From positions 508,241-572,240 of the forward strand of contig JAAOMT010000659.1 in NCBI GenBank assembly GCA_016748015.1: a stretch of DNA of 64,000 bases, read 5' to 3'. Below the pieces are notes generated by a model. The model was not told the DNA's origin and did not search any database. It saw nothing but the letters and a program-made list of their open reading frames with translations. Shown here in pieces: positions 11,641 to 23,994 of this stretch. Origin of the DNA: Geosiphon pyriformis. Lineage: Eukaryota > Glomeromycota > Glomeromycetes > Archaeosporales > Geosiphonaceae. The position numbers and the translations under genes were made by a program. Each line of letters begins with the position of its first letter. Position 1 is the first letter of the stretch.

Positions 11641-11650
11641 GGGTTCACCA
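11641..11650 (-). other. Element B primer binding site
   Basis: Two bases inside the 5' LTR the minus strand reads TGGTGAACCC, complementary to a tRNA ending GGGTTCACCA. This is the expected place for priming of minus-strand cDNA. The primer tRNA cannot be named from sequence alone, and it differs from that of element C. Confidence 0.7.
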
Positions 11651-11652
11651 AA

Positions 11653-12526
11653 TGTTACAGGATGGTTTTCTTGTTATATTTAATTGCCAATATCCCATTT
11701 TAATTGCAATCAGTTTTTCGTAAGTTCCTCAATTCTATTTGTGTAATAATGTCACTGTTATATTGAAAACTTTCTTTTTAATGTCGCGATGTAAATTATT
11801 TTTCAATTTTTGATTGTTGTGTGTGTTTATGTACTCCTTCTCAGAGGCTGAACTGAAATCTATCCACTGTCTGGGATCTTCTCAGAGGCTATCCTTGCAA
11901 TTGCCTAATGTGTTTCTCTAATCTAGAAACACAGAATGTTAATGGCCTTTAGTGCTTTTCCTAATTCTTACAATAAAGCTTTTATCAATTAGTAACAATG
12001 TGAATAATCTTGATCAAGAATTATTCTTTCAAGAGATTCAGTTAATGAATGATAGTTTTATTCAATAAATAATATAAGTAAGTTTTTTAATACTTTGGGT
12101 TGTGATAATTCAGTTTTAAATATTCTTTTTTATTTCTTTTTGATTTAAAGGTTTTTTGGGATATTTAATTTGAAAGTATGATTTAAAGTAGAGTTTGTTG
12201 GATAAAATTGGATCTATTGCTTGATAAATTATGATTTTTATTACTTGATTCTCTTTTCTCAATATTAAAGCTACTGTATATATACATGTTTGTAGTTCTA
12301 TAAAAAAACACATTGTAATACTTTCTTTTTGATATTTCAACTTGGTATTTGCTGCTATCACCAGTTGGTGTTGGCTGTTATTGTGAACTGGTACTTGCCA
12401 CTATTGCGAGATGGTGTTTGCTACTATGTTAATCATTACCTTTCTAAGATTATTATTGCACTATATTATAATTGAATAGTTTATGTTATTTTTATGATTC
12501 TTTTGCTAAATTCTTAAACCATAACA
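11653..12526 (-). repeat. Element B 5' LTR
   Basis: 874 bp, TGTTAC...TAACA, same length as the 3' LTR at 2816-3689. Differences from it are nearly all transitions. Right flank CCAG matches the left flank TCAG. Confidence 0.95.
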
Positions 12527-12530
12527 CCAG

Positions 12531-13035
12531 TATCTGTTTTCCAAGTCTAAAATTGAAAAGAACTTGGCTTTTTTCAGAGCATTTAACATGTTGTCAATTC
12601 TTAGTAATAGGTGAATATCTCCAATTATAACACTATTTAGTTGTCAATAGTCTATACAAAATCTGATTTTGTTATTTTTTTTTTAATAAGAATTACTGGT
12701 AAGACCCAAAGGCTTTTTAATAGTTGTATTAGTCTATTGTTGAACATTTACTAAATCTCTTCTCTAATAAATTGGTGATTGGCAGGTAGAACTTAATAAG
12801 CTTGTTGCTGTTTTGATAAAGCATTTTTTGTATAAATTTGATGTTAAACAATATTAATTTTTCCCAAATCATTGTTGTTTTTTACAAATATATTAGCATA
12901 TTCAGCAATTAACTGTTTTAGTTGTCTTTGTTATTAGGGTTCTAAGAGATCCATGTTGATTCAAAAGAGTTTTTCTTCTAAAATGTGGTAGTTTTTAGTA
13001 ATAAAAATAATGTTTGGATTTAAGAGTAGGATATG
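12531..13035 (-). pseudogene. Element A RT, proximal part
   Basis: The minus-strand frame here holds the spacer segment N-Y-H-I-L-E-E-K-L (C has N-Y-H-V-V-M-E-K-L), an R-E-E-I entry and the first half of RT up to L-D-L-E-N-R-Y-W, where element B interrupts. Stops include TAG-TAA at the site where C has TGA. The upstream end was cut by the solo LTR at 13036-13998; the continuation is at 13999. Confidence 0.75.
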
Positions 13036-13998
13036 TGTTACTGAAAGTTTTTGGTTTCTTTTCTTGAATGTTATTAATGTTGATCTGCTGTAAATTCACG
13101 TTTTCAGAAAGTAATTAGACCTCCAGTAACTGAATTTATCTTCAAATTATTTCCTATAATTTGAACTGCTGAGCTTATAAGTGGAATGGCCAATTTTGTG
13201 CCAATTGTTTTGTGTAGTTATATTGTAGTAAATGTCAACTCTTTTTTAGGAATTGTTCATCTGGAAGCTCACTAAAAATGTGTAGTTACTTTGCTGTAAA
13301 AGTCAACTCTTCTACAGGAATCTTGTCTGTAGGCTATCCTAATAATTATGATAAGAAAAGAAAAATAAAAGAAATATAAAAGAAATAGAATTGTATTAAG
13401 GGAAACGTTTTCTATCTAGGCCTGAAGTTACTAACAGATTACTGAAATTGGTAGCTAATTAATTTCAAAACGTTAGTTTGTGTTGAGGGAATTTCAAGTA
13501 TAATAATCAAAGGATTTGGTTTTGAATATTTAATTTTTATTTAAGATATGTAAAAAGTAATTTGTTCCAATTAAGATATCTAAAGTAAGATACTATGATA
13601 AAATACTATAAGAAAATACATTTTCTTAAAGAGAGAAGCTTTTCTTTTATACAACTTGTTGTAGTACTAGTCTTTGAACTTGTACTTTTCTCTTTGCTAC
13701 AATTTGGGTAAATTAAAGATACATTTCGGCAAACTACAAGTTATTTCACTGAACTATTGATTATTTCGGCCAATTTCCATTAATTTCGGCGAATTTTGAC
13801 TATGTTAAATGGTTCAGAATATTGTGTAATTTGATCATCTTAATTTCTAGAATACAAATCGGATTATTGATTGAGTAATAATATTTGATAATTTGATTGA
13901 ATCATAAGTAATAGTTAAAATAATAATATATGCTAATTAATAATAGGAATTATGAGGGTAATTTCATGCTAATTAATAGCTAAATTTTATTGGTAACA
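13036..13998 (-). repeat. Solo LTR of the A/C family inside element A
   Basis: A 963-bp LTR (TGTTACTG...GGTAACA) in minus orientation with no internal region attached. Flanks are ATATG (13031-13035) and GTATG (13999-14003), a 5-bp target duplication with one transition. The two flanks join the same protein segment of element A as in C at about 33150. It is therefore the product of an inserted element that lost its internal part by LTR-LTR recombination. Confidence 0.88.
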
Positions 13999-15560
13999 GT
14001 ATGTTTTACAATTTCAATAAAATTAGAGACAATCTGAGAGGTTTTATTCTAAAAAATATTATTATGTATGATTCCAATTTCTATTTTATTTAATAAAATA
14101 ATGGGGTAATTGTTAGAATTGTAAAAAATAACTCGAAATTTCTTCATTCTTTTTGGAATATAAACATTTGGTATTAAGATTTTATGCTTTAAACAGATTT
14201 GTTTATTGAATTCAAAGATTTGTTGGGTGATAGTAGACTTTGGACAAGTGTAGATTTTGTAATGTTCTCCAAAAGATAAAATGGTACTTGGTTAGAAAAG
14301 TCAAAGAATTTGGTAAGATTCATTTTGTATATTAAGAGTCATGTTTATTAAAACTGTAAATTGTCTAGTTAAATCAAAATTTTGAGTTCCTCTTTCACTT
14401 TTTCTTAATTGTTCTCTGTTGTTGACTAATTATAAACTCAAAATGTTAATTAAGAATAGAAAAATTGCTTGAACAAGTTTTTTAGTATGCTTAATTTTAA
14501 ATGATTTATTAATTTCATTTTGTAGTAGGATTATAATGTTTCCTGTATATTTTGCATCTATAATTTCTTCTTTAATGTTGATTTTTTTGCTTGCCAATGA
14601 TAATTGAGAAGCAATTTAAACTATTGCTTTTGGTGAGATTTCAAGAGCAATTTTTAGGTTGATTTTTATTAGGAATTTTAGTTAAAGAACCAAAATGTTT
14701 TTTCTTAGATATTGTAAATCATATTCAACATTGATTTGATGGGTTTTTTTTGGCTTGATTTCTTGTCTATTGTTGTCAAAGTATTGAAGTTGTATGACAA
14801 GTTAGTTTTTAGTGAGATAAATCAAAGTTGTTGTAATTTTTTTTTTGGTTCAGATTTTCCAAATTCGATTTTGTATTTATTATTTTTACTGAACAAGAGA
14901 ATGCTAATTGCATAGTATTCTGAACACTATTAGTTATTACAAGCATGGTATATTCTTTATATAATTGAATGTTCATTTGTTTTAATTGTTAAATTTGAGC
15001 TTTTTTGGTTAAGTAGACATAATTTGTAATTTGATGGTATGTTTTTATTTTATTTTTATAATCTAATTCAGCTAATTCTATTATATACTCAATATACTCT
15101 GCTTTTTTTATTTGGCATATATCTTCTTGAATTTTTTTATTGATTAAAACTATGACCAATTTGTAAATTATTTTGGCATTATATGAATAATAGTAGAATT
15201 TGTTGAGAGCACTGTTGTATGTTGTATTAAAAAAGATTCTTTTTTTTACTTTCTTACCAATTAAAAGTACATATTAACAGATTTTATCACAAACTCCTTC
15301 TCTTATTGTAATATTAATTCAGTTGTATTCTTTAAGTAGTATTTCTCCACATATGAGACAAAAAGTGTTGTTTTATTTTTTATTTTATTTGGAATATCCA
15401 AATTATTTTTTATGGCATGCTTTGCAAAAATAACAGATGCATGTTTCATATTCCTCTTTTGGGAATATATATGTTTCCATCAATAAAAGTTTTTTATTGT
15501 AATCTTTACACTTAAGTAAGATATAAAGTGATTGTTTTTATAGTTCTGTGTAAAATATTA
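13999..15560 (-). pseudogene. Element A cysteine-rich module, dUTPase and spacer
   Basis: From 15520 downward the minus strand shows a C-x-F-C-K-A-C-H cluster equivalent to C-Y-Y-C-K-A-C-H in element C, then a helical linker, then dUTPase with S-L-A-S-K-K-I-N and motif 3 as I-I-D-A-K-Y-T-G-N (catalytic Asp kept). The spacer N-N-Y-P-I-I-L-L-N runs to 13999, where the solo LTR cuts in. Numerous stops; frame only traceable by comparison with element C. Confidence 0.65.
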
Positions 15561-16290
15561 AACAACATTTTATTTTCTGGTTTTTTCAAAAATTTCTTGT
15601 TCTATTTCCTTGGTCCAATTAGATGTTAATCCAAAAGCCATGTATGTTTCAATAATTGGCATTTTTTTCTTTTTTTCAAATTCAAACACCAGGGCTTTTT
15701 CAGATTGTTTGTTAAAAGTACTATATATAACAGGTATTTGGATATATTGTTCTTGGTATGAAATCTTTAATTCTTGTGTTTTTTAGTTTAAGTTTGTATT
15801 GGCTTTAAAAAGTTAATTATTTCTAACAAAAACTTAATATTAGGGTGCATCTATAACAAAAACTTTAATTAGAATAGTGATTTCATCAATTGTGAAGAGA
15901 AAATTGTTGATTTCTTCTATTAGAGTCTTTTTTATATTATTTACAATAACAATAACTGTCTAGGCAGATTTGACAACAGTTTGTTGAAGCTGTTATATTA
16001 GTTGGTAGGTAATAATACTACTAGTGAATTCACTGTTTAAGATTAATCAAATTGGTTTTCCTTTGACTTTAGCTTCAGTATATATTGCTGTAATTGCTTT
16101 TTGCTTATTTATTGCTGTATTACTAAGTAGAGATGGTAATTTATTGGCTTTGAATTCAAATGAAAATATATCTGAAAGGTTGGCATTTTGGGTGATTTGG
16201 ACTAATAGAATGGTATTGTTAGAAAAGTTTAATCTTAGTGCTGCAGCTTTATCTTTAAAAAATACAGTTTGTTAAAAATCCAATTCTTTA
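15561..16290 (-). pseudogene. Element A aspartic protease
   Basis: The minus strand shows N-A-N-L-S-D-I-F-S-F-E-F, the repeat of C's protease N-terminus, then L-I-L-N-S-E-F-T where an active protease has L-x-D-S-G-x-T. So the catalytic Asp is Asn, as in element C, and the following Gly is Glu. At least five stops follow. The plus-strand ORF at 16024-16275 is only the antisense shadow of this region. Confidence 0.7.
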
Positions 16291-18150
16291 GATATTGTTA
16301 AATAACTAGATTGAGTGTAGTAGTGATTAGGTCTTTGCTGACCAGAATTTTGAAGAACCAACTGGTTGTTTGAATTGATTTTGTTATTGTTACTCTAAAA
16401 GCAATTTTAAGATGTGAATTGGTTTTGTTGAATTAATCTTTGAGTAAATATTTGGTATTATTAAACAGATAGTTGTTGATACTATTGGTAAGTGAGTTGT
16501 AAAACAGATTGATAGTAATTATTTTGGTATTAGGATCTTAATAAATAATAAGCTGGTGGTAAAAATTGATAATAAAATTGCTAAAGTTAGAAATAATGTT
16601 AATTATTCTTTTGCTGTTGGTTTCTTTGCATTTTTTAGCAATTTCATTTTCAATGTCCTGGAATTTTACAATAATGGCAGTTCTGAGGTTGATTATTAAA
16701 TAATAATAATAAAAAACTGCTTTGGTTTCATTGTTGTAAAAATTGATATCTTTGTGGTTGCTGCTGTTGTTGTTAATTGGTAAAATAGTTTTTAACTTTC
16801 TTGGTGAGTTGGTTGATTTTTTTTTCAGCTGTTGAGCTAGTTTTTCCAATTGCAAAATTCACAAATTTTGTTTAGTTGGCTTTTTTCATAGCCATTTCAT
16901 TATTTTTTGCATGTCAAATAGCAGTAGTTAAGTCTTCTAAAGTATGTGGACAAACTTTTTTAATTAATTTATCTTTTAATCTTGCAATAAACTAATCCAA
17001 AATCTGGGTATTAGAATAGTAATTATTTGTTTCTAATTGTTAAATTTGTCAGAAAAGTTTGTTGAACCTCCCAAGATAGATTATAATAGTTTCAAATAAT
17101 TCTTGTTTGATGTTTTGAAATTGGTTTTAGAGTGTGATAGATGTGTTGTTGTCAGTAAATTGTTTTAAGAAAGAATTTTTAAATGCTTGCTGGTTTTCAA
17201 AAAGATTATTTAAGTTTTCAAACCATTTGTTTGTAGTTTTTTAAAGAAAATAAGGAATAATTTTAAGCATTCTTGTAGCATTTTATCTGTTTGTATTTTC
17301 TGCTTTCTGGACTTTGTTAAGCCATTTTTGTGGGCTAGTGTCAGCATTTTTTCTTGTGAACTCAGTAATTTTTATAATATAGCTGGTTGCCATTTCTTTG
17401 CTGTTTTTGTTTTTAGTGGTTTTTTCTTCTGTAAATTTGAAAGTGTCTTTACTGTTATCAGAATGATTGCTCTGGTTTTTGGCTAGGAAATCAAAAAGAT
17501 TGATACTGATAAATATGGATTCTGGTTGTTAAATAGAACTTTTTGGTAATGTGAAATCTTTTGGTCTTGAAAATCAGATAAGAAGTGAATTGGGAGTTTG
17601 CAATTGAGCAAGTAAAATTAAAAATAATGTAATAGAAAGTGGTAATTTAATACTGGTTTTTTGTTTGGGTGTTTGCAAGTGTTTGGCAGTTGTTTTTAGT
17701 GTATTGTAAATTGTATAGCTAACTTAAAGTGTTTTCTTCTTTTGTTTTCTATTGTTGCTATTTTCTGGTTCTGATTTAAAGTCAAGAGAGTATTTGGACT
17801 GTACTGGGTACTTTTTTTCACAATACTAAATAATATTAAAGTTGAGTTTTTGGAAGTAGGTGTTAAGTATTTTACTGTTAAAATCTTCAGTTCTCAAGTG
17901 AAAATAGTACAATAAACTTTTGTAAAAGTTGCTTTTAACTTTGAAAATATTGTAGTTTCCAAAAAAATAATTGTTAATATGATTCTTAATGTATTGGTAT
18001 ATTAATTTCTTGAAAATTTCAATTTCATTTTAAATGTTGAATCTTTATTTGTAGTGAATGTAAATTAATTGATAATACTCTAGAATTGTTGTGTCAGTTG
18101 TGGTTATCACTTTGAAGTTGTTGTTGCTGTATTATTTTTGTAAAAGAGTA
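16291..18150 (-). pseudogene. Element A gag
   Basis: The capsid region is visible at about 16880-17390 (A-T-S-Y-I-I-K-I-T-E-F, then I-I-P-Y-F-L, K-W-F-E-N-L, Q-F-T-D-N-N-T-S-I-T-L). The CCHC knuckle near 16640-16690 reads C-H-Y-C-K-I-P-G-H-stop-K-stop-N-C; element C has Trp and Arg at the two stops. The segment 16538-16855 is open in another frame. The N-terminal part aligns with C's gag from 29060. Confidence 0.75.
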
Positions 18151-18155
18151 CCAAA

Positions 18156-19119
18156 TATTACTAGAAGTTTTTGGTTTTTTTTTTGAATGTTGTTAATACT
18201 TGTTTGCTGTAAATTCACGTTTATTGAAAGTTATTGAATCTTCAATAACTAAATTTATCTTCCAATTATTTCTTATAATTTAAACTATTGGACTTATAAG
18301 TGGAATGGCCAATTCTGTGCCAATTACTTTATGTAGTTATGTTGTAATAAACATCAACTTTTTTCCAGAAATTGCTTGTTTAAAAGCTCACTAAAATGTG
18401 TAGTTATTTTGTTGTGAAAGTTAACTCTTTTACAGAAATTTTGTCTATAAACTACTTTAATGATTATAATAAAAAAAAATATAAAAAAATATAAAAAATA
18501 TAAAAAAAATAGAATTTTATTAAGAAAATCGTTTTCTATCTAAGTTTACAATCACTAACAGATTTATTGAAATTGGTAGCTAATTAATTTTAAAATATTA
18601 GTTGGGTTTTGGAAATTTTAAGTACAATAATTAAAGATTTGGATTTTCGAATATTTAATTTTATTTAATTTTGTAAAGATATGTAAGAGATGATTAATTC
18701 TAATTAAAATATCTAAAATAAAATACATTTTTTCGAAGAAAAAAGCTCTTTTTTTATACAACTTGTTGTAGTATTAGTCTTTAAACTTGCACTTTTCTCT
18801 TTGCTATTATTTTGATAAACTAAAAATACATTTCAATAAATTACAAATTATTTCTACAAATTATTGATTATTTTAATAAACTATCAATTATTTCGGCAAA
18901 TTTCAGCAAATTTTTAAATGTTAAGTGGTTCAAAGTATTGTGTAATTTGATTATTTTAATTTCTATTGTACAAATTGAGTTATTAATTGAATAATAATAT
19001 TTGATAATTTGATTTAACTAATAAGTAATAATTAAAATGATAATAATATATGCTAATTAATGATAGAAATTATAAGAGTAATTTAATGTTAATTATTAGC
19101 TAAAATTCTACTGGTAACA
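18156..19119 (-). repeat. Element A 5' LTR
   Basis: A 964-bp LTR of the A/C family. Its first bases have drifted to TATTAC from TGTTAC; it ends GGTAACA. The adjacent minus-strand sequence TTTGGTACTC is the decayed primer site corresponding to TTTGGTGCTC in element C. Confidence 0.88.
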
Positions 19120-19339
19120 GTATTAAGTTTTTAATTATATTTTTGTTAATAAGAATTAGTAATAAAAAGAAAAAATTTTGGTGGTCTTTTTTTTTTTTTT
19201 TTTATTGCAAATTATAAGTAAGACCTAACTACTATCTAATACAATACAACTACTTAGAGTTCTAAATTAGATATAGATTACACACTTGCTATATATGACC
19301 AGCCATCCAGCCAGTCAAGACTACACTACACTATAATAT

Positions 19340-22300
19340 TAATAATAACATCTTTTGCTATACTAGCAAAAAACAAATGGCCTAATCTTAAATCAAAACT
19401 AATAGCATATTTCTTTTCTACTCCCAACAATCATGTCACATTACCTAAAATCTTAGTAAAAAGGCCACAAATAATGTCAAACAAGAACCTATTCTCATTT
19501 AACAAATTTCTGTATTTCATATTAATCCGAAGCTTTGAATTAGACATTCAAATATTTTTTCTATGGCCAGTAACCAGACTGTACACAAAATCAATCATCC
19601 TAGTTGTGGTAAGACCAGCATTCTTAAAAAAAGTCCAGGCTTCAACCAACCAATCTTTGAGCACAAATTTCTTGTACAAAATAAAGTAAAAATCTAAATC
19701 ATAAACATATAAAGCCAAAAATTGGAGGACCACAGATAAAACCAAGTCACTCCAGTTGAAAACATCCAAAAGAAAGAACAATTACTTAAAAAATTCTAAT
19801 AAACAGACTTATTTCAGCAGCAACTGAAACTGTGATCCAAAAACTCCACTTCTTCACAATATATACATAATACACTTGGATTAGCTACAATTATATAAAC
19901 ACTTCCTAATTATCACAGATAATTTCTTATAAACTGCCTTTATTAAGTATGTGTACAAGTCAGCAGTTTGCCTGCTTGTATAGCCAGCCACCATATGAAA
20001 ATCAGAATGCCAGACCAATACAGTAAGCTTTCAATTAATATTACTTACATGCAAAAAATTCATAGCATTGACACTAGGTCATATCTTCCAATAAATATGC
20101 CTTGTAGTATTGTATATAGTTTTAACAAAATGTTAAGTGTTGCCAGAAATCATCACACCATTAGCCAGCAAAAAACTCTTCTAAATATTTATTGGAAGAA
20201 TAAGTTCTGAAAACACAGCTTGATCAGTCAGCTCATTAGTAATTTCATTGTCTAATATGCTGAAATGACCCTTTATTTTTGTTCATTTTACAGAAATACT
20301 CTTGTTTTAGACCAAATTATTGACATAATGTTGCTCAATCTAACATTTATTGCAGAAGTTGAGCACAACCAACTTTAACTCAGCTTGATACATATTTATA
20401 GAAACTTAACTATCTGAAAAAATCAAAACATTGGAAAGAACCAGAACATACTTAAAAGCTAGCACTATAGTCTACAACTCAGTCAAAATTAATGAAAGCA
20501 AATCATGAACTTCCATTCTTATGCCAAGACCCAGATTAAGAAAATAGACAGCAGCACTACCAATCACATCAGAAGATCCAAAATTTTTAACAGAATCATT
20601 AGTATAAATTAAGATTTTAGACAACAATACCTTCTTTAACTAAGAACAAACAGCACAAAAGCCATCTACATCAAACATGCTCACACCAGAATAAGGACCA
20701 AAAACAGACTAAAAACCATGAGTTAAACTGCTATTATTGATGAATTTCACAACTTGTACAAATTAAGAAGAAACTGGGTCTCTGAAATCCAATCATTTCC
20801 AATGACAAAATCTTTTTAAGAGAAGTACATGCCATGATAATTAAGAAATTAGTCTACAAAAACTATGCAAAAATGCTTAAAAGACTTGTAAATTCAAAAG
20901 TATTCTACTTAATCCAAAACATCTATCATAGAGATTTTATTTTTGAGGCAAAAAGCACTGAACAGATTAGAGCACAAACTAATTCCATTGTGTAGAAATA
21001 TCTAAGTAATGTTAGCAAGAAAGTTGTTTATTAAATTAACCTTTAACTTGACCAGAAACTGAAGAGGATTACAAAAAACTCAGTTCAATATTTGCAAATC
21101 CAACAATCTGTGATGAAAAAACTGATTAAGAATACTACAAGTATTGGCAAAGCATATTACTAATGTCATCTTTTTTTTCACTTAAACTTGGTTAAAAGAT
21201 TTTAAATTATACAATAATAAGTGGTAAATGGCCTTATTAAGAAAATCATTTGGCAAATTGGCTTTGGCTTTCAAGTCTTTTCTAATCAAACAGTTCTATT
21301 TATCATATGTGCTTTTATTAATAAAGCTGAACTGAATCCTCTACTTAATTATTGACTGCAAAACCACAAAAACCAGATATGAAAACTGCTTGTCCAAAAT
21401 GGTCTTGTGCAGAACCATTGAAACAAAGAACTTTACATCTGTATTTGCCTTCTTTATGCTGAGACCAGAGAGATTTTTGATTAACAAAAAGATGCCCAAA
21501 TACTGATAAACTTTATTAGTCTTTGCAACCAAAATAAAAAAACCACTTACATTTAAAAAAGCATCATTAAACTTTGGGTTTATTGAGATTACTACTGTTT
21601 TTTCTATATTTATTGAAATGTTCATGATGTTAAAAAATTTACTAGTAATATTTAGAATGTTTTGCATTGTTATATGACAATTGTTAATCCAAATTGTATC
21701 ATTCACAAAAACACCAGCAGTTAGATAAGAGATCAGACCAGCATTTGTCTCAATCCTGCCAGTTCTGAAAATGAATTTAGAATTTATACAGTACTCAAAA
21801 ACTACATCATGCTTCTTTATCTTACACAAAAGAGAGTTATAAAAGATCCTTCAAAAGAGAAATAAAAAAACCTTACCCTAATTCAAGCCATCATGTATTA
21901 TGTAATTATTAAACAAGCTAAAATCCATTATCATTTTATTTTTATGGCCATTGTAGATATGACTAAAAAACTTAATAAACTTATTACACATTTTAATTCT
22001 TCTTAAACTTTTTACCAAATATAACCAACTTACCAAATCATATGCTTTTTTTATATTCTAAAGTACCAACCAAACTTTTCTGCCTTTTTTCAAGACATCT
22101 TCTATTACAGACCCAACAGCAAATATAGGAAATCAAGTCAAAGTGCTCTTTAGCACCAAAAAATTGTTTTTTCTTAGAACTTCATGTTTATTGTAGACTT
22201 TAAATATCTAATTAGACAAAGTCTTTAAAAAAATTTTCTTTATAGTCTCAATGAAAGCAATTGGTCTAGTGTTTATTAGAACACTTTCTTATTTATAAGG

Positions 22301-23990
22301 CTTTGGAATCATTGATACTTATATCTCTTTTTAGGCATTAGAAACAGATTCAACTACCAAACACAAATTGAACAGACATAAAAAAAAATCCAGAACATAC
22401 TTGTCACACTATTTTTATATTTTATTAGAGATACCAAACAGCTCAGCAGCTTTGTCATTAAGAAGATTATTAACTATCAACAAAAACTTGTCAAGACCAA
22501 TATGCTCCATAACACCAAAAAATGCTTCATCTATATACTCAAAAGGTACAAACTGTTTTCTCTAATAAACAAGAACAACATCTCTAACCATATGCTTTTC
22601 TATTCAATTTTCTATAATTAAATCAACTTTACACTTAACCAAATTAGATTTCAAAATTAGATTGCTATTGTTTATCAAATGATCTAACATAATCTTTTTA
22701 AAAGGCTTTTTTAGCACACTTCTTATTATTTGCTTCTTGTTGTTAATAAAGGCTTTTATGTATTTGGTAATAGTAGTCTTGATCCAAGAATTCTCAGTCA
22801 TCTTAAATTCTAACAACTTATGTGACCTATAAAACTTTTTGGAGTGGGCCAGAAATTGTTCAATTAAGATCCTGCTATAATTATTATCAAAAACAATTCT
22901 GAACTTTACATCTCAGACAAAGTTCAGCCTAATTTATTTGGTAATTAAAGCCTGAATTCTCATTATATTATTCAGTTTGTACACTTTCAAAATTTTAGAC
23001 ATGAGCAATTCCAACTTGTGAAACTCAGAAAAAGTTATGTATTTGAGTGCATTATAATTCTGGAACTATGTTTTAAAAGAGTAATATTGGCAGCAGAGTT
23101 TACCACCTAACTAAGTAGCTTTTACATTTCATTAATGTTAAGTCTTTTCTTGTAGTTCTTAAAGTTATTAGCAACAGCCAGTAACCAATTTCCAAACTTC
23201 TTTCAGGTTTTCTCACTAACATTATTGATCTTAAACTTTTATCTGTTTTTATAAACCTGTTGCACATTGAAATAAATTGAGAACTGAGAAGTCTCTCTTA
23301 ACCAATATCTGTCAAAACAACCAGATAATCAATGTTAAAAAACTCATTTGAATAGTAAATCTGCTAATTAAAAGAAAAATTCTTAAGGCTATCACTAATC
23401 AAAATAAAGTCTATGTACTTTTCAACCTCTTTAAAATTAAACTAAGTAAGCATTTTGCATACCAAAAAACTACTGAAAGAATTACACAATCTTATGTCCA
23501 AAAGCTTTTTGAAATTAGCACTGTAACCAGACTTATTTTTATTGAAATTTTCTTCAAGAATCACAAAAAAACTATTATTTAACATTTTGGCCATTATTGA
23601 GTTAACTTCATATAAATAAGCCAATTTTTTTTTCAAAATGGCCTCAGCATACAAACCCAAAATAAAAACTAAAAGACAGTTCTTAAACAGCAAATGTGTT
23701 AACAAAAGCTGACCAGTTATCTCTGAAATTTTGTATATATGTCTTGTAATATCATTGTTTATTATTACAGCAATTCCAGAATCTAAGTAATTAAAGTTAA
23801 TACCAGAAATAAAAACTTTAATTTCATCAAACTTGTTTATTATTTAAGAGTGAACCTTGCTTTTAAGCTTTGTTTTTATAACAACAAATATAGAATTACT
23901 TATGTTTCTATGCCAACAAATAATGTTTTTCTGCTTTGCTAAATTGTTTATGCTTTTGACATTGCATGTAGCAATCTTTCAGATCAAACC
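19340..23990 (-). pseudogene. LINE1 ORF2: endonuclease, RT, RNase H remnants
   Basis: Endonuclease remnants near 23442-23705 (L-G-L-Y-A-E-A and F-N-K-N-K-S, where LINE2 has G-G-D-F-N-E-D). RT lies at 21341-22350, with F-V-N-D-T-I-W at about 21700 in place of the catalytic F-V-D-D-T-I-W of LINE2, again an Asp-to-Asn change. The RNase H region at 20220-20700 shows an N-E-x-T-N-E-L motif corresponding to D-N-E-H-A-D-A-L in LINE2. The C-terminal segment 19548-19781 matches the end of LINE2 ORF2. Dozens of stops and shifts. Confidence 0.78.
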
Positions 23991-23994
23991 ACTC

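Larger units (their letters stand above)
2816..12526 (-). mobile_element. Ty3/Gypsy element B, complete, inserted in element A
   Basis: A 9,711-bp element bounded by two 874-bp LTRs, each starting TGTTAC and ending TAACA. The four bases outside are TCAG (2812-2815) and CCAG (12527-12530), a 4-bp target duplication with one transition. Removing B rejoins element A's RT at a Tyr-Trp-Gln-Val codon run. Internal order on the minus strand: primer site, gag, protease, Cys-rich module, dUTPase, RT, RNase H, integrase, third ORF, polypurine tract. Key catalytic residues survive (protease L-D-S-G, RT Y-L-D-D, integrase D, D, E), but stops and at least two frameshifts in the RNase H region break pol. 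Confidence 0.95.
1..19119 (-). mobile_element. Ty3/Gypsy element A, nested and left-truncated by window
   Basis: Read on the minus strand from its 5' LTR (18156-19119) it gives gag, protease, a cysteine-rich module, dUTPase, RT, RNase H, integrase and the start of a third ORF; the 3' LTR lies outside the window. It is interrupted twice: by a solo LTR at 13036-13998 and by all of element B at 2816-12526. Every coding part is a pseudogene with many stops. Its LTR and proteins resemble element C far more than B, so A and C are one family and B another. A must be older than both insertions it carries. Confidence 0.9.

Noticed and set aside
16024-16275. Plus-strand ORF of 83 codons
   Set aside because: It is the antisense shadow of the element A protease (L-I-L-N-S region).
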